This document shows, one piece after another, positions 9,126 through 18,300 of a DNA stretch of 64,000 nt; the first letter of the stretch is position 1, and each line of letters begins with the position of its first letter. Origin of the DNA: Arthrobacter sp. FW305-BF8 (lineage in GTDB: Bacteria; Actinomycetota; Actinomycetes; Actinomycetales; Micrococcaceae). The notes beneath the pieces are model-generated. The model saw only the letters and a list, made by a program, of their open reading frames with translations, had not been told where the DNA came from and made no database searches. Made by a program: the position numbers and the translations under genes. Where the stretch lies: NCBI RefSeq assembly GCF_021789315.1, contig NZ_CP084561.1, positions 3,162,001 to 3,226,000 on the forward strand. The letters run 5' to 3'.

Positions 9126-9590
9126 ATGCCACAACGCACCAGCGCTGACGGCAGACCACAGGCACCTTCGACGGCGGCCGGCGGGAAAGAGCAGCGCGTC
9201 ACCAAGCAGCGGATCGCGGTCAGCGCCGCCCTGGACGAACTCAATGACTTCGTGAGCACCCAGGAGCTGTACCGGATCCTCCAGAACAAGGGTGTCTCGG
9301 TCTCCCTGGCCACCGCCTACCGGATCCTGCAGTCACTGGCCGACGAGGAACTCGTGGACGTGCTGCGCAACGGCGACGGCGAGGCCGTCTACCGCCGTTG
9401 CGCCGTGACGGTGCACCATCACCATCTCCTCTGCCGCAACTGCGGCAAGGCCGTTGAAGTGGAGGCCCCCGCCGTCGAGACCTGGGCCGCGCGGACCGCG
9501 CAGGAGCACGGCTTCACGGAAGTGGCCCACACGGTTGAGATCTACGGCCTCTGCCCCGACTGCTCCGCACGCAAGGCCTCCGCGCAGTAG
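9126..9590 (+). CDS. zur: Fur-family zinc uptake regulator Zur
   Basis: A 154-residue Fur-family repressor. The winged-helix domain covers residues about 20-90 (TKQRIAVSAALDEL, FVSTQELYRIL, SVSLATAYRILQSL). The C-terminal dimerisation and metal region has HHHHLLCRNCGKAVEV and a second pair CPDC, giving the structural CxxC...CxxC zinc site. Zur is chosen over Fur because the next three genes on the other strand are a zinc-type ABC importer with a His-rich binding protein and a Fur-type palindrome ahead of them. The ATG at 9126 follows a weak ribosome-binding site. The first 20 residues are a polar extension. Confidence 0.88.
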   Translation: MPQRTSADGRPQAPSTAAGGKEQRVTKQRIAVSAALDELNDFVSTQELYRILQNKGVSVSLATAYRILQSLADEELVDVLRNGDGEAVYRRCAVTVHHHHLLCRNCGKAVEVEAPAVETWAARTAQEHGFTEVAHTVEIYGLCPDCSARKASAQ

Positions 9591-9624
9591 GAACCGAGCG
9601 CACTAGTCAGCGCGCCTACAGAAT

Positions 9625-10500
9625 TCAGGCGGTCCGCATGACCCGGCCGTTGAGGCCGCGCCTGGCGCGGACGGTGCCGATGACCCTGCACACCACGTAG
9701 ATCAGGAACGACAGCGTGGTGACGTAGGGGCTGATAGGGATGCGGCCCCCAAGGGCGAGCAGGATTCCCCCCACTGTCGCAGAAACGGCGAACACCACGC
9801 TGAGCAGGACAACGAGGCGCGGCGAGGACGTCACCCGCAGGGCAGCGGCCGCCGGAGTAATCAGCAGGGCCAGAACCAGCAGGGCACCCACGATCTGGAT
9901 CGACAGCGCCACGCTGACGCCCAGGAGCACCATGAAAACCAGGGCCAGGGACCGCACGGGAACACCGCGGGCCTCGGCCAGTTCGGGATCAACGCTGGCG
10001 AAGCTCAGCGGGCGCCAGATGACGCACAGCGCCGCCATCACGGCCACGGCGGTGCCCGCCAGCACCTGGAGCTGGACGGTGTCCACGGACACAATCTGCC
10101 CGGTGAGGAGGCCGAACTTATTGGCGGCCCTGCCCTCGTAGAGCGACAGGAAGAGAATGCCGAGCCCGAGGCCAAAGGGCATGATCACGCCGATGATGGA
10201 GTTCTTGTCCCGAGCCCGGACGCCCATGAGCCCGAGCAAGAGCGCGGCCGCCACGGACCCCACCAGGGAGCCGAACACCACGTCGGTGCCGATCAGGAGC
10301 GCGAAGGCCGCGCCGGCGAACGACAGTTCGGAGATTCCGTGGACGGCAAACGCCAGGTCGCGCTTCATCACGAAGGTCCCCACGAGGCCGCCGAGGAGCC
10401 CAAGCACCGCACCGGCCCACAGCGAGTTCTGCACCAGCACCAGCAATTCGCCGTAGTTCTCGAAGTTGAACACAGACTGCAGGATTGATTCCAGATCCAT
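9625..10500 (-). CDS. znuB: Zinc ABC transporter permease ZnuB
   Basis: A 291-residue integral membrane permease of the ABC-3 family, which forms the channel for Zn2+ (possibly Mn2+) import. About eight hydrophobic segments are visible; the loop with VDPELAEARGVPVRSL (residues about 165-180) is the cytoplasmic coupling region typical of ABC-3 permeases. It is the last gene of znuA-znuC-znuB: its ATG at 10500 overlaps the TGA of znuC by one base. The end lies close to the convergent zur stop, with only a weak imperfect hairpin between. Confidence 0.92.
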   Translation of the reverse strand: MDLESILQSVFNFENYGELLVLVQNSLWAGAVLGLLGGLVGTFVMKRDLAFAVHGISELSFAGAAFALLIGTDVVFGSLVGSVAAALLLGLMGVRARDKNSIIGVIMPFGLGLGILFLSLYEGRAANKFGLLTGQIVSVDTVQLQVLAGTAVAVMAALCVIWRPLSFASVDPELAEARGVPVRSLALVFMVLLGVSVALSIQIVGALLVLALLITPAAAALRVTSSPRLVVLLSVVFAVSATVGGILLALGGRIPISPYVTTLSFLIYVVCRVIGTVRARRGLNGRVMRTA

Positions 10501-11315
10501 CAGGAGCCCTCCCCGGCAGCGGCGTGCGCGTCGTCATGATGGTGGGTGGTGGCGTCGGGCAGACCGACGACGACGATCCGGCCGTTGGCATGGATCACTT
10601 CCACGTTGCTGTCGTAAAGGTCGGAGAGGACCTCGGTGGTCATGACCTCGTGCGGCGTTCCCACGCTGAACCGGCCGCCTGCCAGGTACAGGATGCGGTC
10701 CACGTAATCGATGATCGGATTGATTTCGTGGGTCACGAACACCACGGCGCTCTTCCGGTCATGGCACTGCTTGTTGATGAGTGCGCTGACGGCCTGCTGG
10801 TGGTGGAGGTCCAGCGACAGGAGCGGCTCGTCGCAGAGCAGCACCTTCGGGTCGGTGGCAAGGGCCTGGGCCACGCGGAGACGCTGCTGCTCACCGCCGG
10901 ACAGCTGCCCGACGGGGACCTTGGCATAGTCGCTGGCCCCAACCAGGTCCAGCAGTTCATCGATCCTGCGGTTGGCTTTGGCCGTACCCAGCCGGATTCC
11001 CCAGCGGTGCCCGTCGACGCCCAGGCCCACCAGGTCGCGGGCCCGCATGGGGGTGTCAGGCAGGAAGGGCTTCTGCTGCGGGATGTAGCCGATCAGCCGG
11101 CTGCCCCGCTCTACAGGATGGCCGCCGAGGCTCGCGTGACCGGAGTGCAGCTCCTGCAGCCCCAGTAGGACCTTGAGGAAGCTGGTCTTGCCACTGCCGT
11201 TTGGCCCCAGCACTGCGAAGAACTCCCCCGGATTGATGTCCAGGTTCAGGTCTTCCCAGAGCGCGCGCCGGCCGAACTTCAGGGACGCCTGTTTCAGGCT
11301 GATGACTGGGTTCAA
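10500..11315 (-). CDS. znuC: Zinc ABC transporter ATP-binding protein ZnuC
   Basis: ABC ATPase of about 271 residues energising the zinc importer. Walker A is GPNGSGKTSF, the signature LSGGEQQRLRVAQAL, Walker B VLLCDEPLLSLD, and the switch His is in VFVTHEIN. The start is placed at TTG 11315, which overlaps the znuA TGA as TTGA and places the first beta strand (VISLKQASLKFG) directly after it. A longer frame with ATG at 11366 would overlap znuA by 55 bp and add residues unlike the family. The C-terminal tail has a His-rich patch (THHHHDDAHA) that could bind metal. Confidence 0.9.
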   Translation of the reverse strand: MNPVISLKQASLKFGRRALWEDLNLDINPGEFFAVLGPNGSGKTSFLKVLLGLQELHSGHASLGGHPVERGSRLIGYIPQQKPFLPDTPMRARDLVGLGVDGHRWGIRLGTAKANRRIDELLDLVGASDYAKVPVGQLSGGEQQRLRVAQALATDPKVLLCDEPLLSLDLHHQQAVSALINKQCHDRKSAVVFVTHEINPIIDYVDRILYLAGGRFSVGTPHEVMTTEVLSDLYDSNVEVIHANGRIVVVGLPDATTHHHDDAHAAAGEGS

Positions 11316-12298
11316 CGCTGGCTCTTCAGGGCTTTGCTGACGTTTTCCACGTTGTCCGCCATCCATTCCAGGTAGGTCTTGCCGTCCGGAAGTGTTTCAG
11401 TGAAGTCCACCACCGGCGTTCCCGCGGCACTGGCGGCGTTTTTGACGGCCTGGGTCTGCGGGCCTTCCGTCTGATCGTTATAGGCGAGGAAACTGGTGTC
11501 CCTTGCGGCCACCGCCGAGGTGGCAGCCTTCAGGACGGCCGGCGGAACGTCGGCGCCTTCCTCCACGGCGGCCGTGTACTCGGCAGGAGTGCGGTTCTCA
11601 AGTCCCGCCGCTTCCAGCAGGTAGAGGGGCACCGGTTCGGTGACGGCGACGCCGGCACCGCCGTGCGAGGTCTTCATTGCGGAAATCTTACTCTCAAGCT
11701 TTGCGAGACCGGACTTGAACTCGGCGGCGTTGGCAGTGAACTGGGAAGCTGACGCGGAGTCGAGCGCGCCGAGCCGGGCCGCCACGGCGTCGGCGAGATG
11801 TGTCATGGCATCAAGGCTGTACCAGACGTGCTCGTTGAAGTTGCCGTGGTCATGGGCGTGCCCGTCCTCCGCGTGGGCGGACTCTGAGTGGGCGGAGGCC
11901 GGGCCAGCCGATTCCGGGGCCAGCCCGGACACGTCTACGGCACTGATGATGTTCTCATGCGGCACATTGCTGTCATCCGCCAGGGTGTGGATGAAGTCGT
12001 CGTAGCCGCCCCCGTTTTCCACCACCAGCTTGGCCTTGGATACGGTCAGCCGGTCCTGGGCGTTGGCCTCGTAGGAGTGCGGGTCCTGGCTCGGACGCGA
12101 GATGATGGCCGAGACATTGACCTTGTCCTTGCCGATGGCCTCAACGATGTCCCCGTACACATTCGTGGACGTTACGACGGTAATGCGGCCGCCGGCGTCT
12201 GCACTTGGAGTAGAGGCCGCCGGCGAACCACAGCCGGTGAGGAGCAGGCCGAAGCCGGCCACGGCGGCGGTCAGGAAGATGCGGGCGTTGCTGGGCAC
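11312..12298 (-). CDS. znuA: Zinc ABC transporter substrate-binding lipoprotein ZnuA
   Basis: Cluster A-I metal-binding lipoprotein of 328 residues. The N-terminus is a lipoprotein signal with lipobox LLTGC (Cys about 23). The His-rich loop HSESAHAEDGHAHDHGNFNEHVW (first 19 residues are the charged part) is the mark of zinc-specific members. Further metal ligands are in SRPSQDPHSYEA and TSHGGAGVAVTE. It is first in the znuACB operon. A 25-bp palindrome lies 65-89 bp upstream of the start and is the likely Zur operator. Confidence 0.92.
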   Translation of the reverse strand: MPSNARIFLTAAVAGFGLLLTGCGSPAASTPSADAGGRITVVTSTNVYGDIVEAIGKDKVNVSAIISRPSQDPHSYEANAQDRLTVSKAKLVVENGGGYDDFIHTLADDSNVPHENIISAVDVSGLAPESAGPASAHSESAHAEDGHAHDHGNFNEHVWYSLDAMTHLADAVAARLGALDSASASQFTANAAEFKSGLAKLESKISAMKTSHGGAGVAVTEPVPLYLLEAAGLENRTPAEYTAAVEEGADVPPAVLKAATSAVAARDTSFLAYNDQTEGPQTQAVKNAASAAGTPVVDFTETLPDGKTYLEWMADNVENVSKALKSQR

Positions 12299-12362
12299 GG
12301 AAATACCTCGGTTCTGGACAGGTCAGGTTGCGGGGAGGGGCAACCCCTCATCGAGTGTACCG

Positions 12363-12387
12363 CTAAATAGGAATGATTCCTATTTAG
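12363..12387. promoter_or_regulatory. Probable Zur operator upstream of znuA
   Basis: A perfect 25-bp palindrome: arms CTAAATAGGAAT and ATTCCTATTTAG around a central G. The core GGAATGATTCC and AT-rich flanks resemble Fur/Zur boxes, and it lies just upstream of znuACB with a zur gene next door. Binding is inferred. Confidence 0.8.
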
Positions 12388-12425
12388 AAAACACCACGGC
12401 GGACTCGGCCGGAGCACCCTCGCGC

Positions 12426-13496
12426 CTATTCGCCGTCGGGACTGCCCAGCCGCCGGATGCCCTTGGCCTGGGTCGCATCCCGGATCTCCCCCACGAGCTG
12501 CTCGATCACGTCTTCCAGGAACAGCACTCCTTCGGTCTGGCCGCCCGGCCCGATGACGCGCGCCAGGTGCGAGCCGGAGCGCTGCATCACGGACATCGCC
12601 TTTTCTATCTCGTCGTCGCGCGAGAGGTTGGCCAGCGACCGGATGCGGCTCTCCGCGATGGGCAGCTCATAACCGGATTCCGGGATGGCAAGCACATCCT
12701 TGATGTGGAGGTAGCCGGCCAGCAGGCCGTCGTCATCCAGCATGGGGAAGCGGGAGAAGCCGGTGCGGCTGACAGCTTTTTCAAACTCCAGCGGGGAGGT
12801 CGATGACCTCAACATGACCAGCCGTTCCAGCGGGACCATGACACTGCCGGCGGCGTACTCCGAAAATTCGAGGGCCCCGGTGATCAAGCCGGCGTCGTCA
12901 TCCACCAGGCCATGCCGCGTGGACTCCTGCACGATGGACTGAACCTCCTCCAGCGTGAACGTGGAATTGACCTCGTCCTTGGGCTCGATGCGCATCAGCT
13001 TCAGGATGTGGTTGGCGGACCAGTTGAGCGCCGCGATGACCGGGTTCACGATCCGTGCAATGAACATCAGCGGCGGAGCCAGGAGCAGCGCTGCCTTGTC
13101 GGCAACGGAGACGGAAATGTTCTTGGGGACCATCTCCCCGAACGTCACATGCAGGAACGTCACCAGCATCAGGGCCACAGCGAACGCCGAGACGTCGGCA
13201 ATCTCCGTCGGCACCCCCAGCCCGGCAAGAGGCACAGCCAGCAGGTGGTGGATCGCCGGCTCCGCGACCAGCAGGATCAGCAGCGAGCACACGGTGATAC
13301 CCAGTTGGGCGCATGCCAGCATCAGTGAGACGTTCTCCATGGCCCGCAGCGTGGTCTGCGCACGGAGGACGCCCTCGTCCGCCAGCGGCTCAATCTGGCT
13401 GCGGCGTGCGGACATGACCGCGAACTCCGCGGCCACAAAGAAGGCGTTGCCCAGGAGCAGCACCACCAGCCAGATCAGTCCTGCCCAGTCGCTCAT
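12426..13496 (-). CDS. CNNM/CorC-type transporter with DUF21 and CBS pair (second of pair)
   Basis: A 356-residue hemolysin-family (misnomer) protein: the DUF21/CNNM membrane domain with three to four segments occupies residues 1-170, with the signature FGEMVPKNISV. A CBS pair covers about 200-330 (VMVPLERLVMLRSS, SRFPMLDDDGLLAGYLHIKDVL, ARVIGPGGQTEGVLFLEDVIEQLVGEI, read in parts). Homologues are linked to Mg2+ or Co2+ efflux. It lacks the C-terminal CorC_HlyC domain carried by its upstream paralogue. The ATG at 13496 overlaps the preceding stop as TGATG, so the two are coupled and may form a heteromer. Confidence 0.9.
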   Translation of the reverse strand: MSDWAGLIWLVVLLLGNAFFVAAEFAVMSARRSQIEPLADEGVLRAQTTLRAMENVSLMLACAQLGITVCSLLILLVAEPAIHHLLAVPLAGLGVPTEIADVSAFAVALMLVTFLHVTFGEMVPKNISVSVADKAALLLAPPLMFIARIVNPVIAALNWSANHILKLMRIEPKDEVNSTFTLEEVQSIVQESTRHGLVDDDAGLITGALEFSEYAAGSVMVPLERLVMLRSSTSPLEFEKAVSRTGFSRFPMLDDDGLLAGYLHIKDVLAIPESGYELPIAESRIRSLANLSRDDEIEKAMSVMQRSGSHLARVIGPGGQTEGVLFLEDVIEQLVGEIRDATQAKGIRRLGSPDGE

Positions 13497-14911
13497 CACC
13501 GGCCCCCGTTCCCGGACTTGCCGTTGCCGGGCTTGCCGCCGTTCCCGGATTTGCCGTTGGCGGGCTTGCCGCCGTTCCCGGATTTGCCGTGGTTGGCGGC
13601 GCTGTCCCTGGGCTCACGGTGGGGCCTGAAACAAATCCGGTCAATGCGCCGGCCGTCCATCCTCGTAACACTGAGCGTTCCGCCGCCCGCTTCCACGGTG
13701 TCCCCAACCTCGGGAATCCGTCCCAGCTCGCTCATGACATACCCGCCCACCGTCTCGTAGGCGGCCTCGTCGGGAACGGCGAGGCCCGGAATCTGTTCCG
13801 AGAGCTCGTCCGGCCGCATCAGGCCCGGAAAGTACCAGTCACCGGAGGCGCTTTGCAGCAGCCCCGGCCGGACCTTGTCGTGCTCGTCGGCCACTTCGCC
13901 CACGATTTCCTCGACCAGGTCCTCCAGCGTGGCGATCCCGGCAGTTCCGCCGTACTCGTCAAGCACCACGGCCAGCTGCAGGTTTCCTTCCCGCAGTTCG
14001 GCCAGCAGGGCGTCCAGGTGGATGGTTTCGGGCACCCTGAGGACGTCCGTCATGATGGCGCCGGCCTCGAGCTTCCGCCGCCGGTCCGGAGGAACTGCGA
14101 TGGCCTTCTTGACGTGCACCAGCCCGCGGATATCGTCCGGAGACTCACCAATGACGGGGAAGCGCGAATACCCGCTGCGGCGGGCCGCGTCAATGATGTC
14201 CGAGACCGGCTGGTCGGCGTCGATGGTTTCAACGCGGATGCGCGGTGTCATCACGTCAGCGGCGCTGCGGCCGGAGAAGTTCAGCGTGCGGGCAATGAAG
14301 TTCGCGGTCCCCGGATCGAGCGTGCCCATGGCCGCAGACCTGCGCACCAGGGAGGCAAGCTCTGCCGGCGTGCGCGCCCCGGAGATCTCCTCCTTGGCCT
14401 CCAGCCCGAAGATGTTCAGGACCTTGTTCGAAAAACCGTTCAGGACCACGATGGCGGGCTTGAAAATGGCGGTGAAGACCAGCTGCGGCCGTGCCAGGGC
14501 ACGGCCGATGCGGAACGACAGGGCTATGGCCATGTTTTTGGGAACGAGCTCGCCCAGGAGCATCGAGAGCCCCGTTGCTATCACCATCGCGACCACAAGG
14601 GAGACGGAACCGGCCACCGGCTCGGGGATCCCGACGGCGGCAATGGGCGCCTCGAGCAGCGCCCCGACGGAGGGCTCCATGACGTAACCCGTCAACAGCG
14701 TGGTCATGGTGATGCCGAGCTGGCAGCTGGACAGCTGCGTGGACAGGGATTTCAGGCACCTGAGCAGCGGCACTGCGGCGGCGTCGCCGTCGTCAACGGC
14801 ACGCTGCACCGTGGGCTGGTCCAGCGCAATAAGGGAAAATTCGACGGCGACGAAGAAGCCTGTTCCGAGGATGAGCAGCAGTCCGGCCGCGACAAGGAGC
14901 CACTCCATCAT
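13496..14911 (-). CDS. CNNM/CorC-type transporter with DUF21, CBS pair and CorC_HlyC domain (first of pair)
   Basis: Full-length hemolysin-family transporter of about 471 residues: DUF21 membrane domain (1-190, with LLGELVPKNMAIALS), CBS pair (about 205-330, DVMTPRIRVETIDAD and VVLDEYGGTAGIATLEDLVEEIVGE), then the CorC_HlyC domain (about 345-425, ending TVEAGGGTLSVTRMDGRRID). The start is set at the ATG pair 14906-14911 (MMEWLL), where the first membrane segment begins; the frame stays open to 15022 but that part is charged and unlike the family. The tail is an 11-residue Gly/Asn/Lys repeat. Confidence 0.88.
   Translation of the reverse strand: MMEWLLVAAGLLLILGTGFFVAVEFSLIALDQPTVQRAVDDGDAAAVPLLRCLKSLSTQLSSCQLGITMTTLLTGYVMEPSVGALLEAPIAAVGIPEPVAGSVSLVVAMVIATGLSMLLGELVPKNMAIALSFRIGRALARPQLVFTAIFKPAIVVLNGFSNKVLNIFGLEAKEEISGARTPAELASLVRRSAAMGTLDPGTANFIARTLNFSGRSAADVMTPRIRVETIDADQPVSDIIDAARRSGYSRFPVIGESPDDIRGLVHVKKAIAVPPDRRRKLEAGAIMTDVLRVPETIHLDALLAELREGNLQLAVVLDEYGGTAGIATLEDLVEEIVGEVADEHDKVRPGLLQSASGDWYFPGLMRPDELSEQIPGLAVPDEAAYETVGGYVMSELGRIPEVGDTVEAGGGTLSVTRMDGRRIDRICFRPHREPRDSAANHGKSGNGGKPANGKSGNGGKPGNGKSGNGGR
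13500..13592 (-). repeat. 33-bp tandem repeat encoding a Gly-Asn-Lys tail
   Basis: The C-terminus of the upstream CNNM protein repeats NGKSGNGGKP units with an 11-residue period, nearly three copies. The DNA is a near-perfect 33-bp tandem repeat, so the length probably varies between strains by slippage. Confidence 0.8.
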
Positions 14912-15363
14912 GGGCCGGCCGGAAGTATTCGGCTGCAGTGGCCCGGGCCAGTGGGTTTGCCGGCACTGTGGTCGGGCTGTGCGGCGCTGACCGCGCTCCG
15001 CTGAAGGCCCCCAGGCCGGCACCTGGATTTACCGTCCATGGCACCTATATCTGCTGTCCATAAGGATTGCAGTCTACAGGAGCAACGCACGGCCACAGAG
15101 GACTGAAGGGGCTCATCCGGCCCGTCCGGAACGGCCGTCCGGGCACGGTGGAAAGGACACTGTTCGGGGCCTCGTTTGAACGCCATTTCGCCATAATTCG
15201 GGCGGTACATGATTTGGGTCACCCTTATTGGCAGTTAACCCTGAACGGTCATTAGACTGGCAAAGGTCTGGGTTCATAGGACACAGAAACTGGTTCGATC
15301 GTTGTGCCGTGGCACCTTAGGCGACCAGAGGGAAATCAAACTCATGGAAGAGGCGTATTTCAA
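14912..15363. other. Intergenic region between divergent CNNM gene and kgd
   Basis: 452 bp with no gene that can be supported. It must hold the promoters of both flanking genes. A possible kgd promoter is TTGGCA (15228-15233) with TAGACT (15253-15258), spacing 19, which is long. No clear repeat or RNA element was seen. Confidence 0.5.
15228..15258 (+). promoter_or_regulatory. Possible promoter for kgd
   Basis: TTGGCA at 15228-15233 and TAGACT at 15253-15258 resemble -35 and -10 boxes about 105 bp before the kgd start. The 19-bp spacing is suboptimal, so this is tentative. Confidence 0.3.
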
Positions 15364-18300
15364 GTGCCAGAGCAGCCTAGCCACCGTCTGCCAGAGGAAT
15401 TTGGTGGAAACGAGTGGCTCGTTGACGAACTGTACGAGCGTTACCAGCAGGACAAGAACACGGTTGATGCCAAGTGGTGGCCGCTGTTCGAGTCATTCGA
15501 CAGCGGCAGCGGTCCATCTTCCAACGGCGTGCCGGCAGTGACGTCACCGGCGGCCAATCCGGCTACCCGCGAACTGCCTGTTGTCACTCCCCCGGCGCCC
15601 ACAAAGGCACCGGCATCCGCTACTCCCGCGGCCCAGGCGCCTGCGGCAGCTCCGGCATCGGCGCCGGCGGCAGCCCCCGCCCAGCCCGCACCTGCCAAGA
15701 AGGCTCCGGCAACGGTAGCCCGCGACGGCGCGAAGAAGACCGAGGCGGGCACCGGCGCCCAGCCTATCCCGGCCCAGCTGCCGAAGAACGTCAAGGCTCC
15801 CACTGCCCCCGAGGAAGACGTCGTATCCGTCCTCCGCGGACCGGCCAAGGCCATTGCAACGAACATGGTCACCAGCCTCGAGGTGCCCACGGCCACCAGC
15901 GTCAGGGCGGTCCCGGCCAAGCTCCTGATCGACAACCGTGTTGTCATCAACTCCAACCTGGCCCGTGCCCGCGGCGGCAAGGTGTCCTTCACCCACCTCA
16001 TCGGCTACGCCGTTGTCCGGGCGCTGTCCCAGTTCCCGTCCATGAACGTGTACTACGACGAGGTCGACGGCAAGCCCGTCGCGGTCCAGCCGGCACACGT
16101 GAACTTCGGCATCGCCATTGACATGCCCAAGCCGGACGGCACCCGCCTTCTGATGGTTCCCAACATCAAGAAGGCCGAAACCATGAACTTTGCGGAGTTC
16201 TGGCACACCTATGAGGACCTCATCAAGCGTGCCCGCAACGGCAAGCTGACGGCCGACGACCACGCAGGCACCACCGTATCGCTGACCAACCCGGGCGGCA
16301 TCGGCACCGTGCACTCCGTGCCCCGCCTCTCGAAGGGCCAGGCCGCAATCATCGGCGTCGGCGCCCTCGACTACCCGGCCGAATGGCAGGGCGCCAGCGA
16401 GAAGATCATTGCCCAGAACGCCATCAGCAAGATCCTCACGCTGACCTCCACGTATGACCACCGCGTCATCCAGGGTGCAGGCAGCGGCGAATTCCTCAAG
16501 CTCGTCCACTCCCTGCTCCTCGGCGCGCAGGACTTCTACGACGAAATCTTCGAAGCGCTGCGCATCCCGTATGAGCCTGTGCGCTGGAGCCCGGACCTGC
16601 AGGTGGACCCGGCCGACCAGATCAACAAGGTCGCCCGCATCCAGCAGCTGATCCACTCCTACCGCGTGCGCGGCCACCTCATGGCGGACACCGATCCCCT
16701 CGAGTATGTCCAGCGCAAGCACCCCGACCTCGACGTGCTCACCTACGGCCTCACGCTGTGGGACCTCGACCGCGAGTGGCCCACTGGCGGCTTCGGCGGC
16801 AAGCCGATGCTCAAGTTCCGCGACATCCTCGGCGTGCTCCGGGACGCCTACTGCCGCACCACCGGCATCGAGTACATGCACATCCAGGACCCGGCCGAAC
16901 GCAAGTGGTTCCAGGACCAGCTGGAGCACCCGTACTCCAAGCCGAGCCGCGACGAGCAGCTGCGCATCGTCTCCAAGCTGAACGCCGCAGAGGCTTTCGA
17001 GACCTTCCTGCAGACCAAGTTCGTAGGCCAGAAGAGGTTCTCGCTGGAAGGCGGCGAGTCGCTGATTCCGCTGCTGGACGCAGTCATCTCCGATGCAGCC
17101 GACGACGGTCTGGACGAGGTTGCGATTGGCATGGCCCACCGCGGCCGCCTGAACGTACTGACCAACATCGCCGGCAAGACCTACGCCCAGGTGTTCCGCG
17201 AGTTCGAAGGCACCCAGGACCCACGCTCCGTGCAGGGTTCCGGCGACGTCAAGTACCACCTCGGCACCGAGGGCACGTTCACGTCGGACAACGGCAAGGA
17301 GACCAAGGTCTACCTCGCCGCCAACCCCTCGCACCTCGAGGCGGTGGACTCGGTCCTGGAGGGCATCGTCCGCGCCAAGCAGGACCGGCTGGACCAGGGA
17401 CAGGCGTTCCCTGTGCTGCCCATCATGGTCCACGGCGACGCGGCCTTCGCCGGCCAGGGTGTTGTGGCGGAAACGCTCAACTTGTCCCAGCTGCGCGGCT
17501 ACCGCACCGGTGGAACCATCCACATCGTGGTCAACAACCAGGTCGGCTTCACCACCGCACCGTCCTCCTCTCGTTCGTCCACGTACTCCACGGACGTCGC
17601 CAAGATGATCCAGGCTCCGGTCTTCCATGTGAACGGCGACGACCCCGAGGCAGTTGTCCGCATCGGCCAGCTCGCCTACGAGTTCCGCCAGCGCTTCCAC
17701 AAGGACGTTGTCATCGACATGGTGTGCTACCGCCGCCGTGGACACAACGAGGGCGATGACCCCTCGATGACGCAGCCGCTGATGTACAACCTCATCGAAG
17801 CCAAGCGTTCCGTCCGGAAGCTTTACACCGAATCGCTGATCGGCCGCGGCGACATCACCGAGGAAGAAGCCGAGCAGCTGCTCCGCGACTACCAGGAACG
17901 CCTCGAGCGCGTCTTCGCCGAGACCCACGCCGCCCAGACGTCCCCGATTCCGATCATCACGGCCGATTCGGCTGCGGTTTCGGACATCGAGCGCCCCCAG
18001 GCCCAGCAGTCGGACATCGGAACGAACGCCCCGGCGTCCACGGCGATTTCCGCCGACACCCTCGCCCGCATCGGCAAGGCCCACGTGCGGATCCCCGAGG
18101 GCTTCACCGTCCACGCGAAGCTGAAGCAGCTGCTGGAGAAGCGTGAGCAGATGTCCCGTGAGGGTGGCATCGACTGGGGCTTCGGCGAGATTGCCGCCTT
18201 CGGGTCCCTGATCATGGAAGGCGTGCCCGTACGCCTTGCCGGCCAGGATTCACGCCGCGGCACGTTCGTCCAGCGCCACGCCGTGTTCCACGACCGCGCC

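Noticed and set aside
11315..11366. Longer znuC beginning at ATG 11366
   Set aside because: It would overlap znuA by 55 bp and add residues without family match; TTG 11315 coupled to the znuA stop fits better.
15544..18114. 856-codon open frame antisense to kgd
   Set aside because: It lies wholly opposite a gene with strong family motifs; long antisense frames are common at high GC. Its sequence shows no domain.
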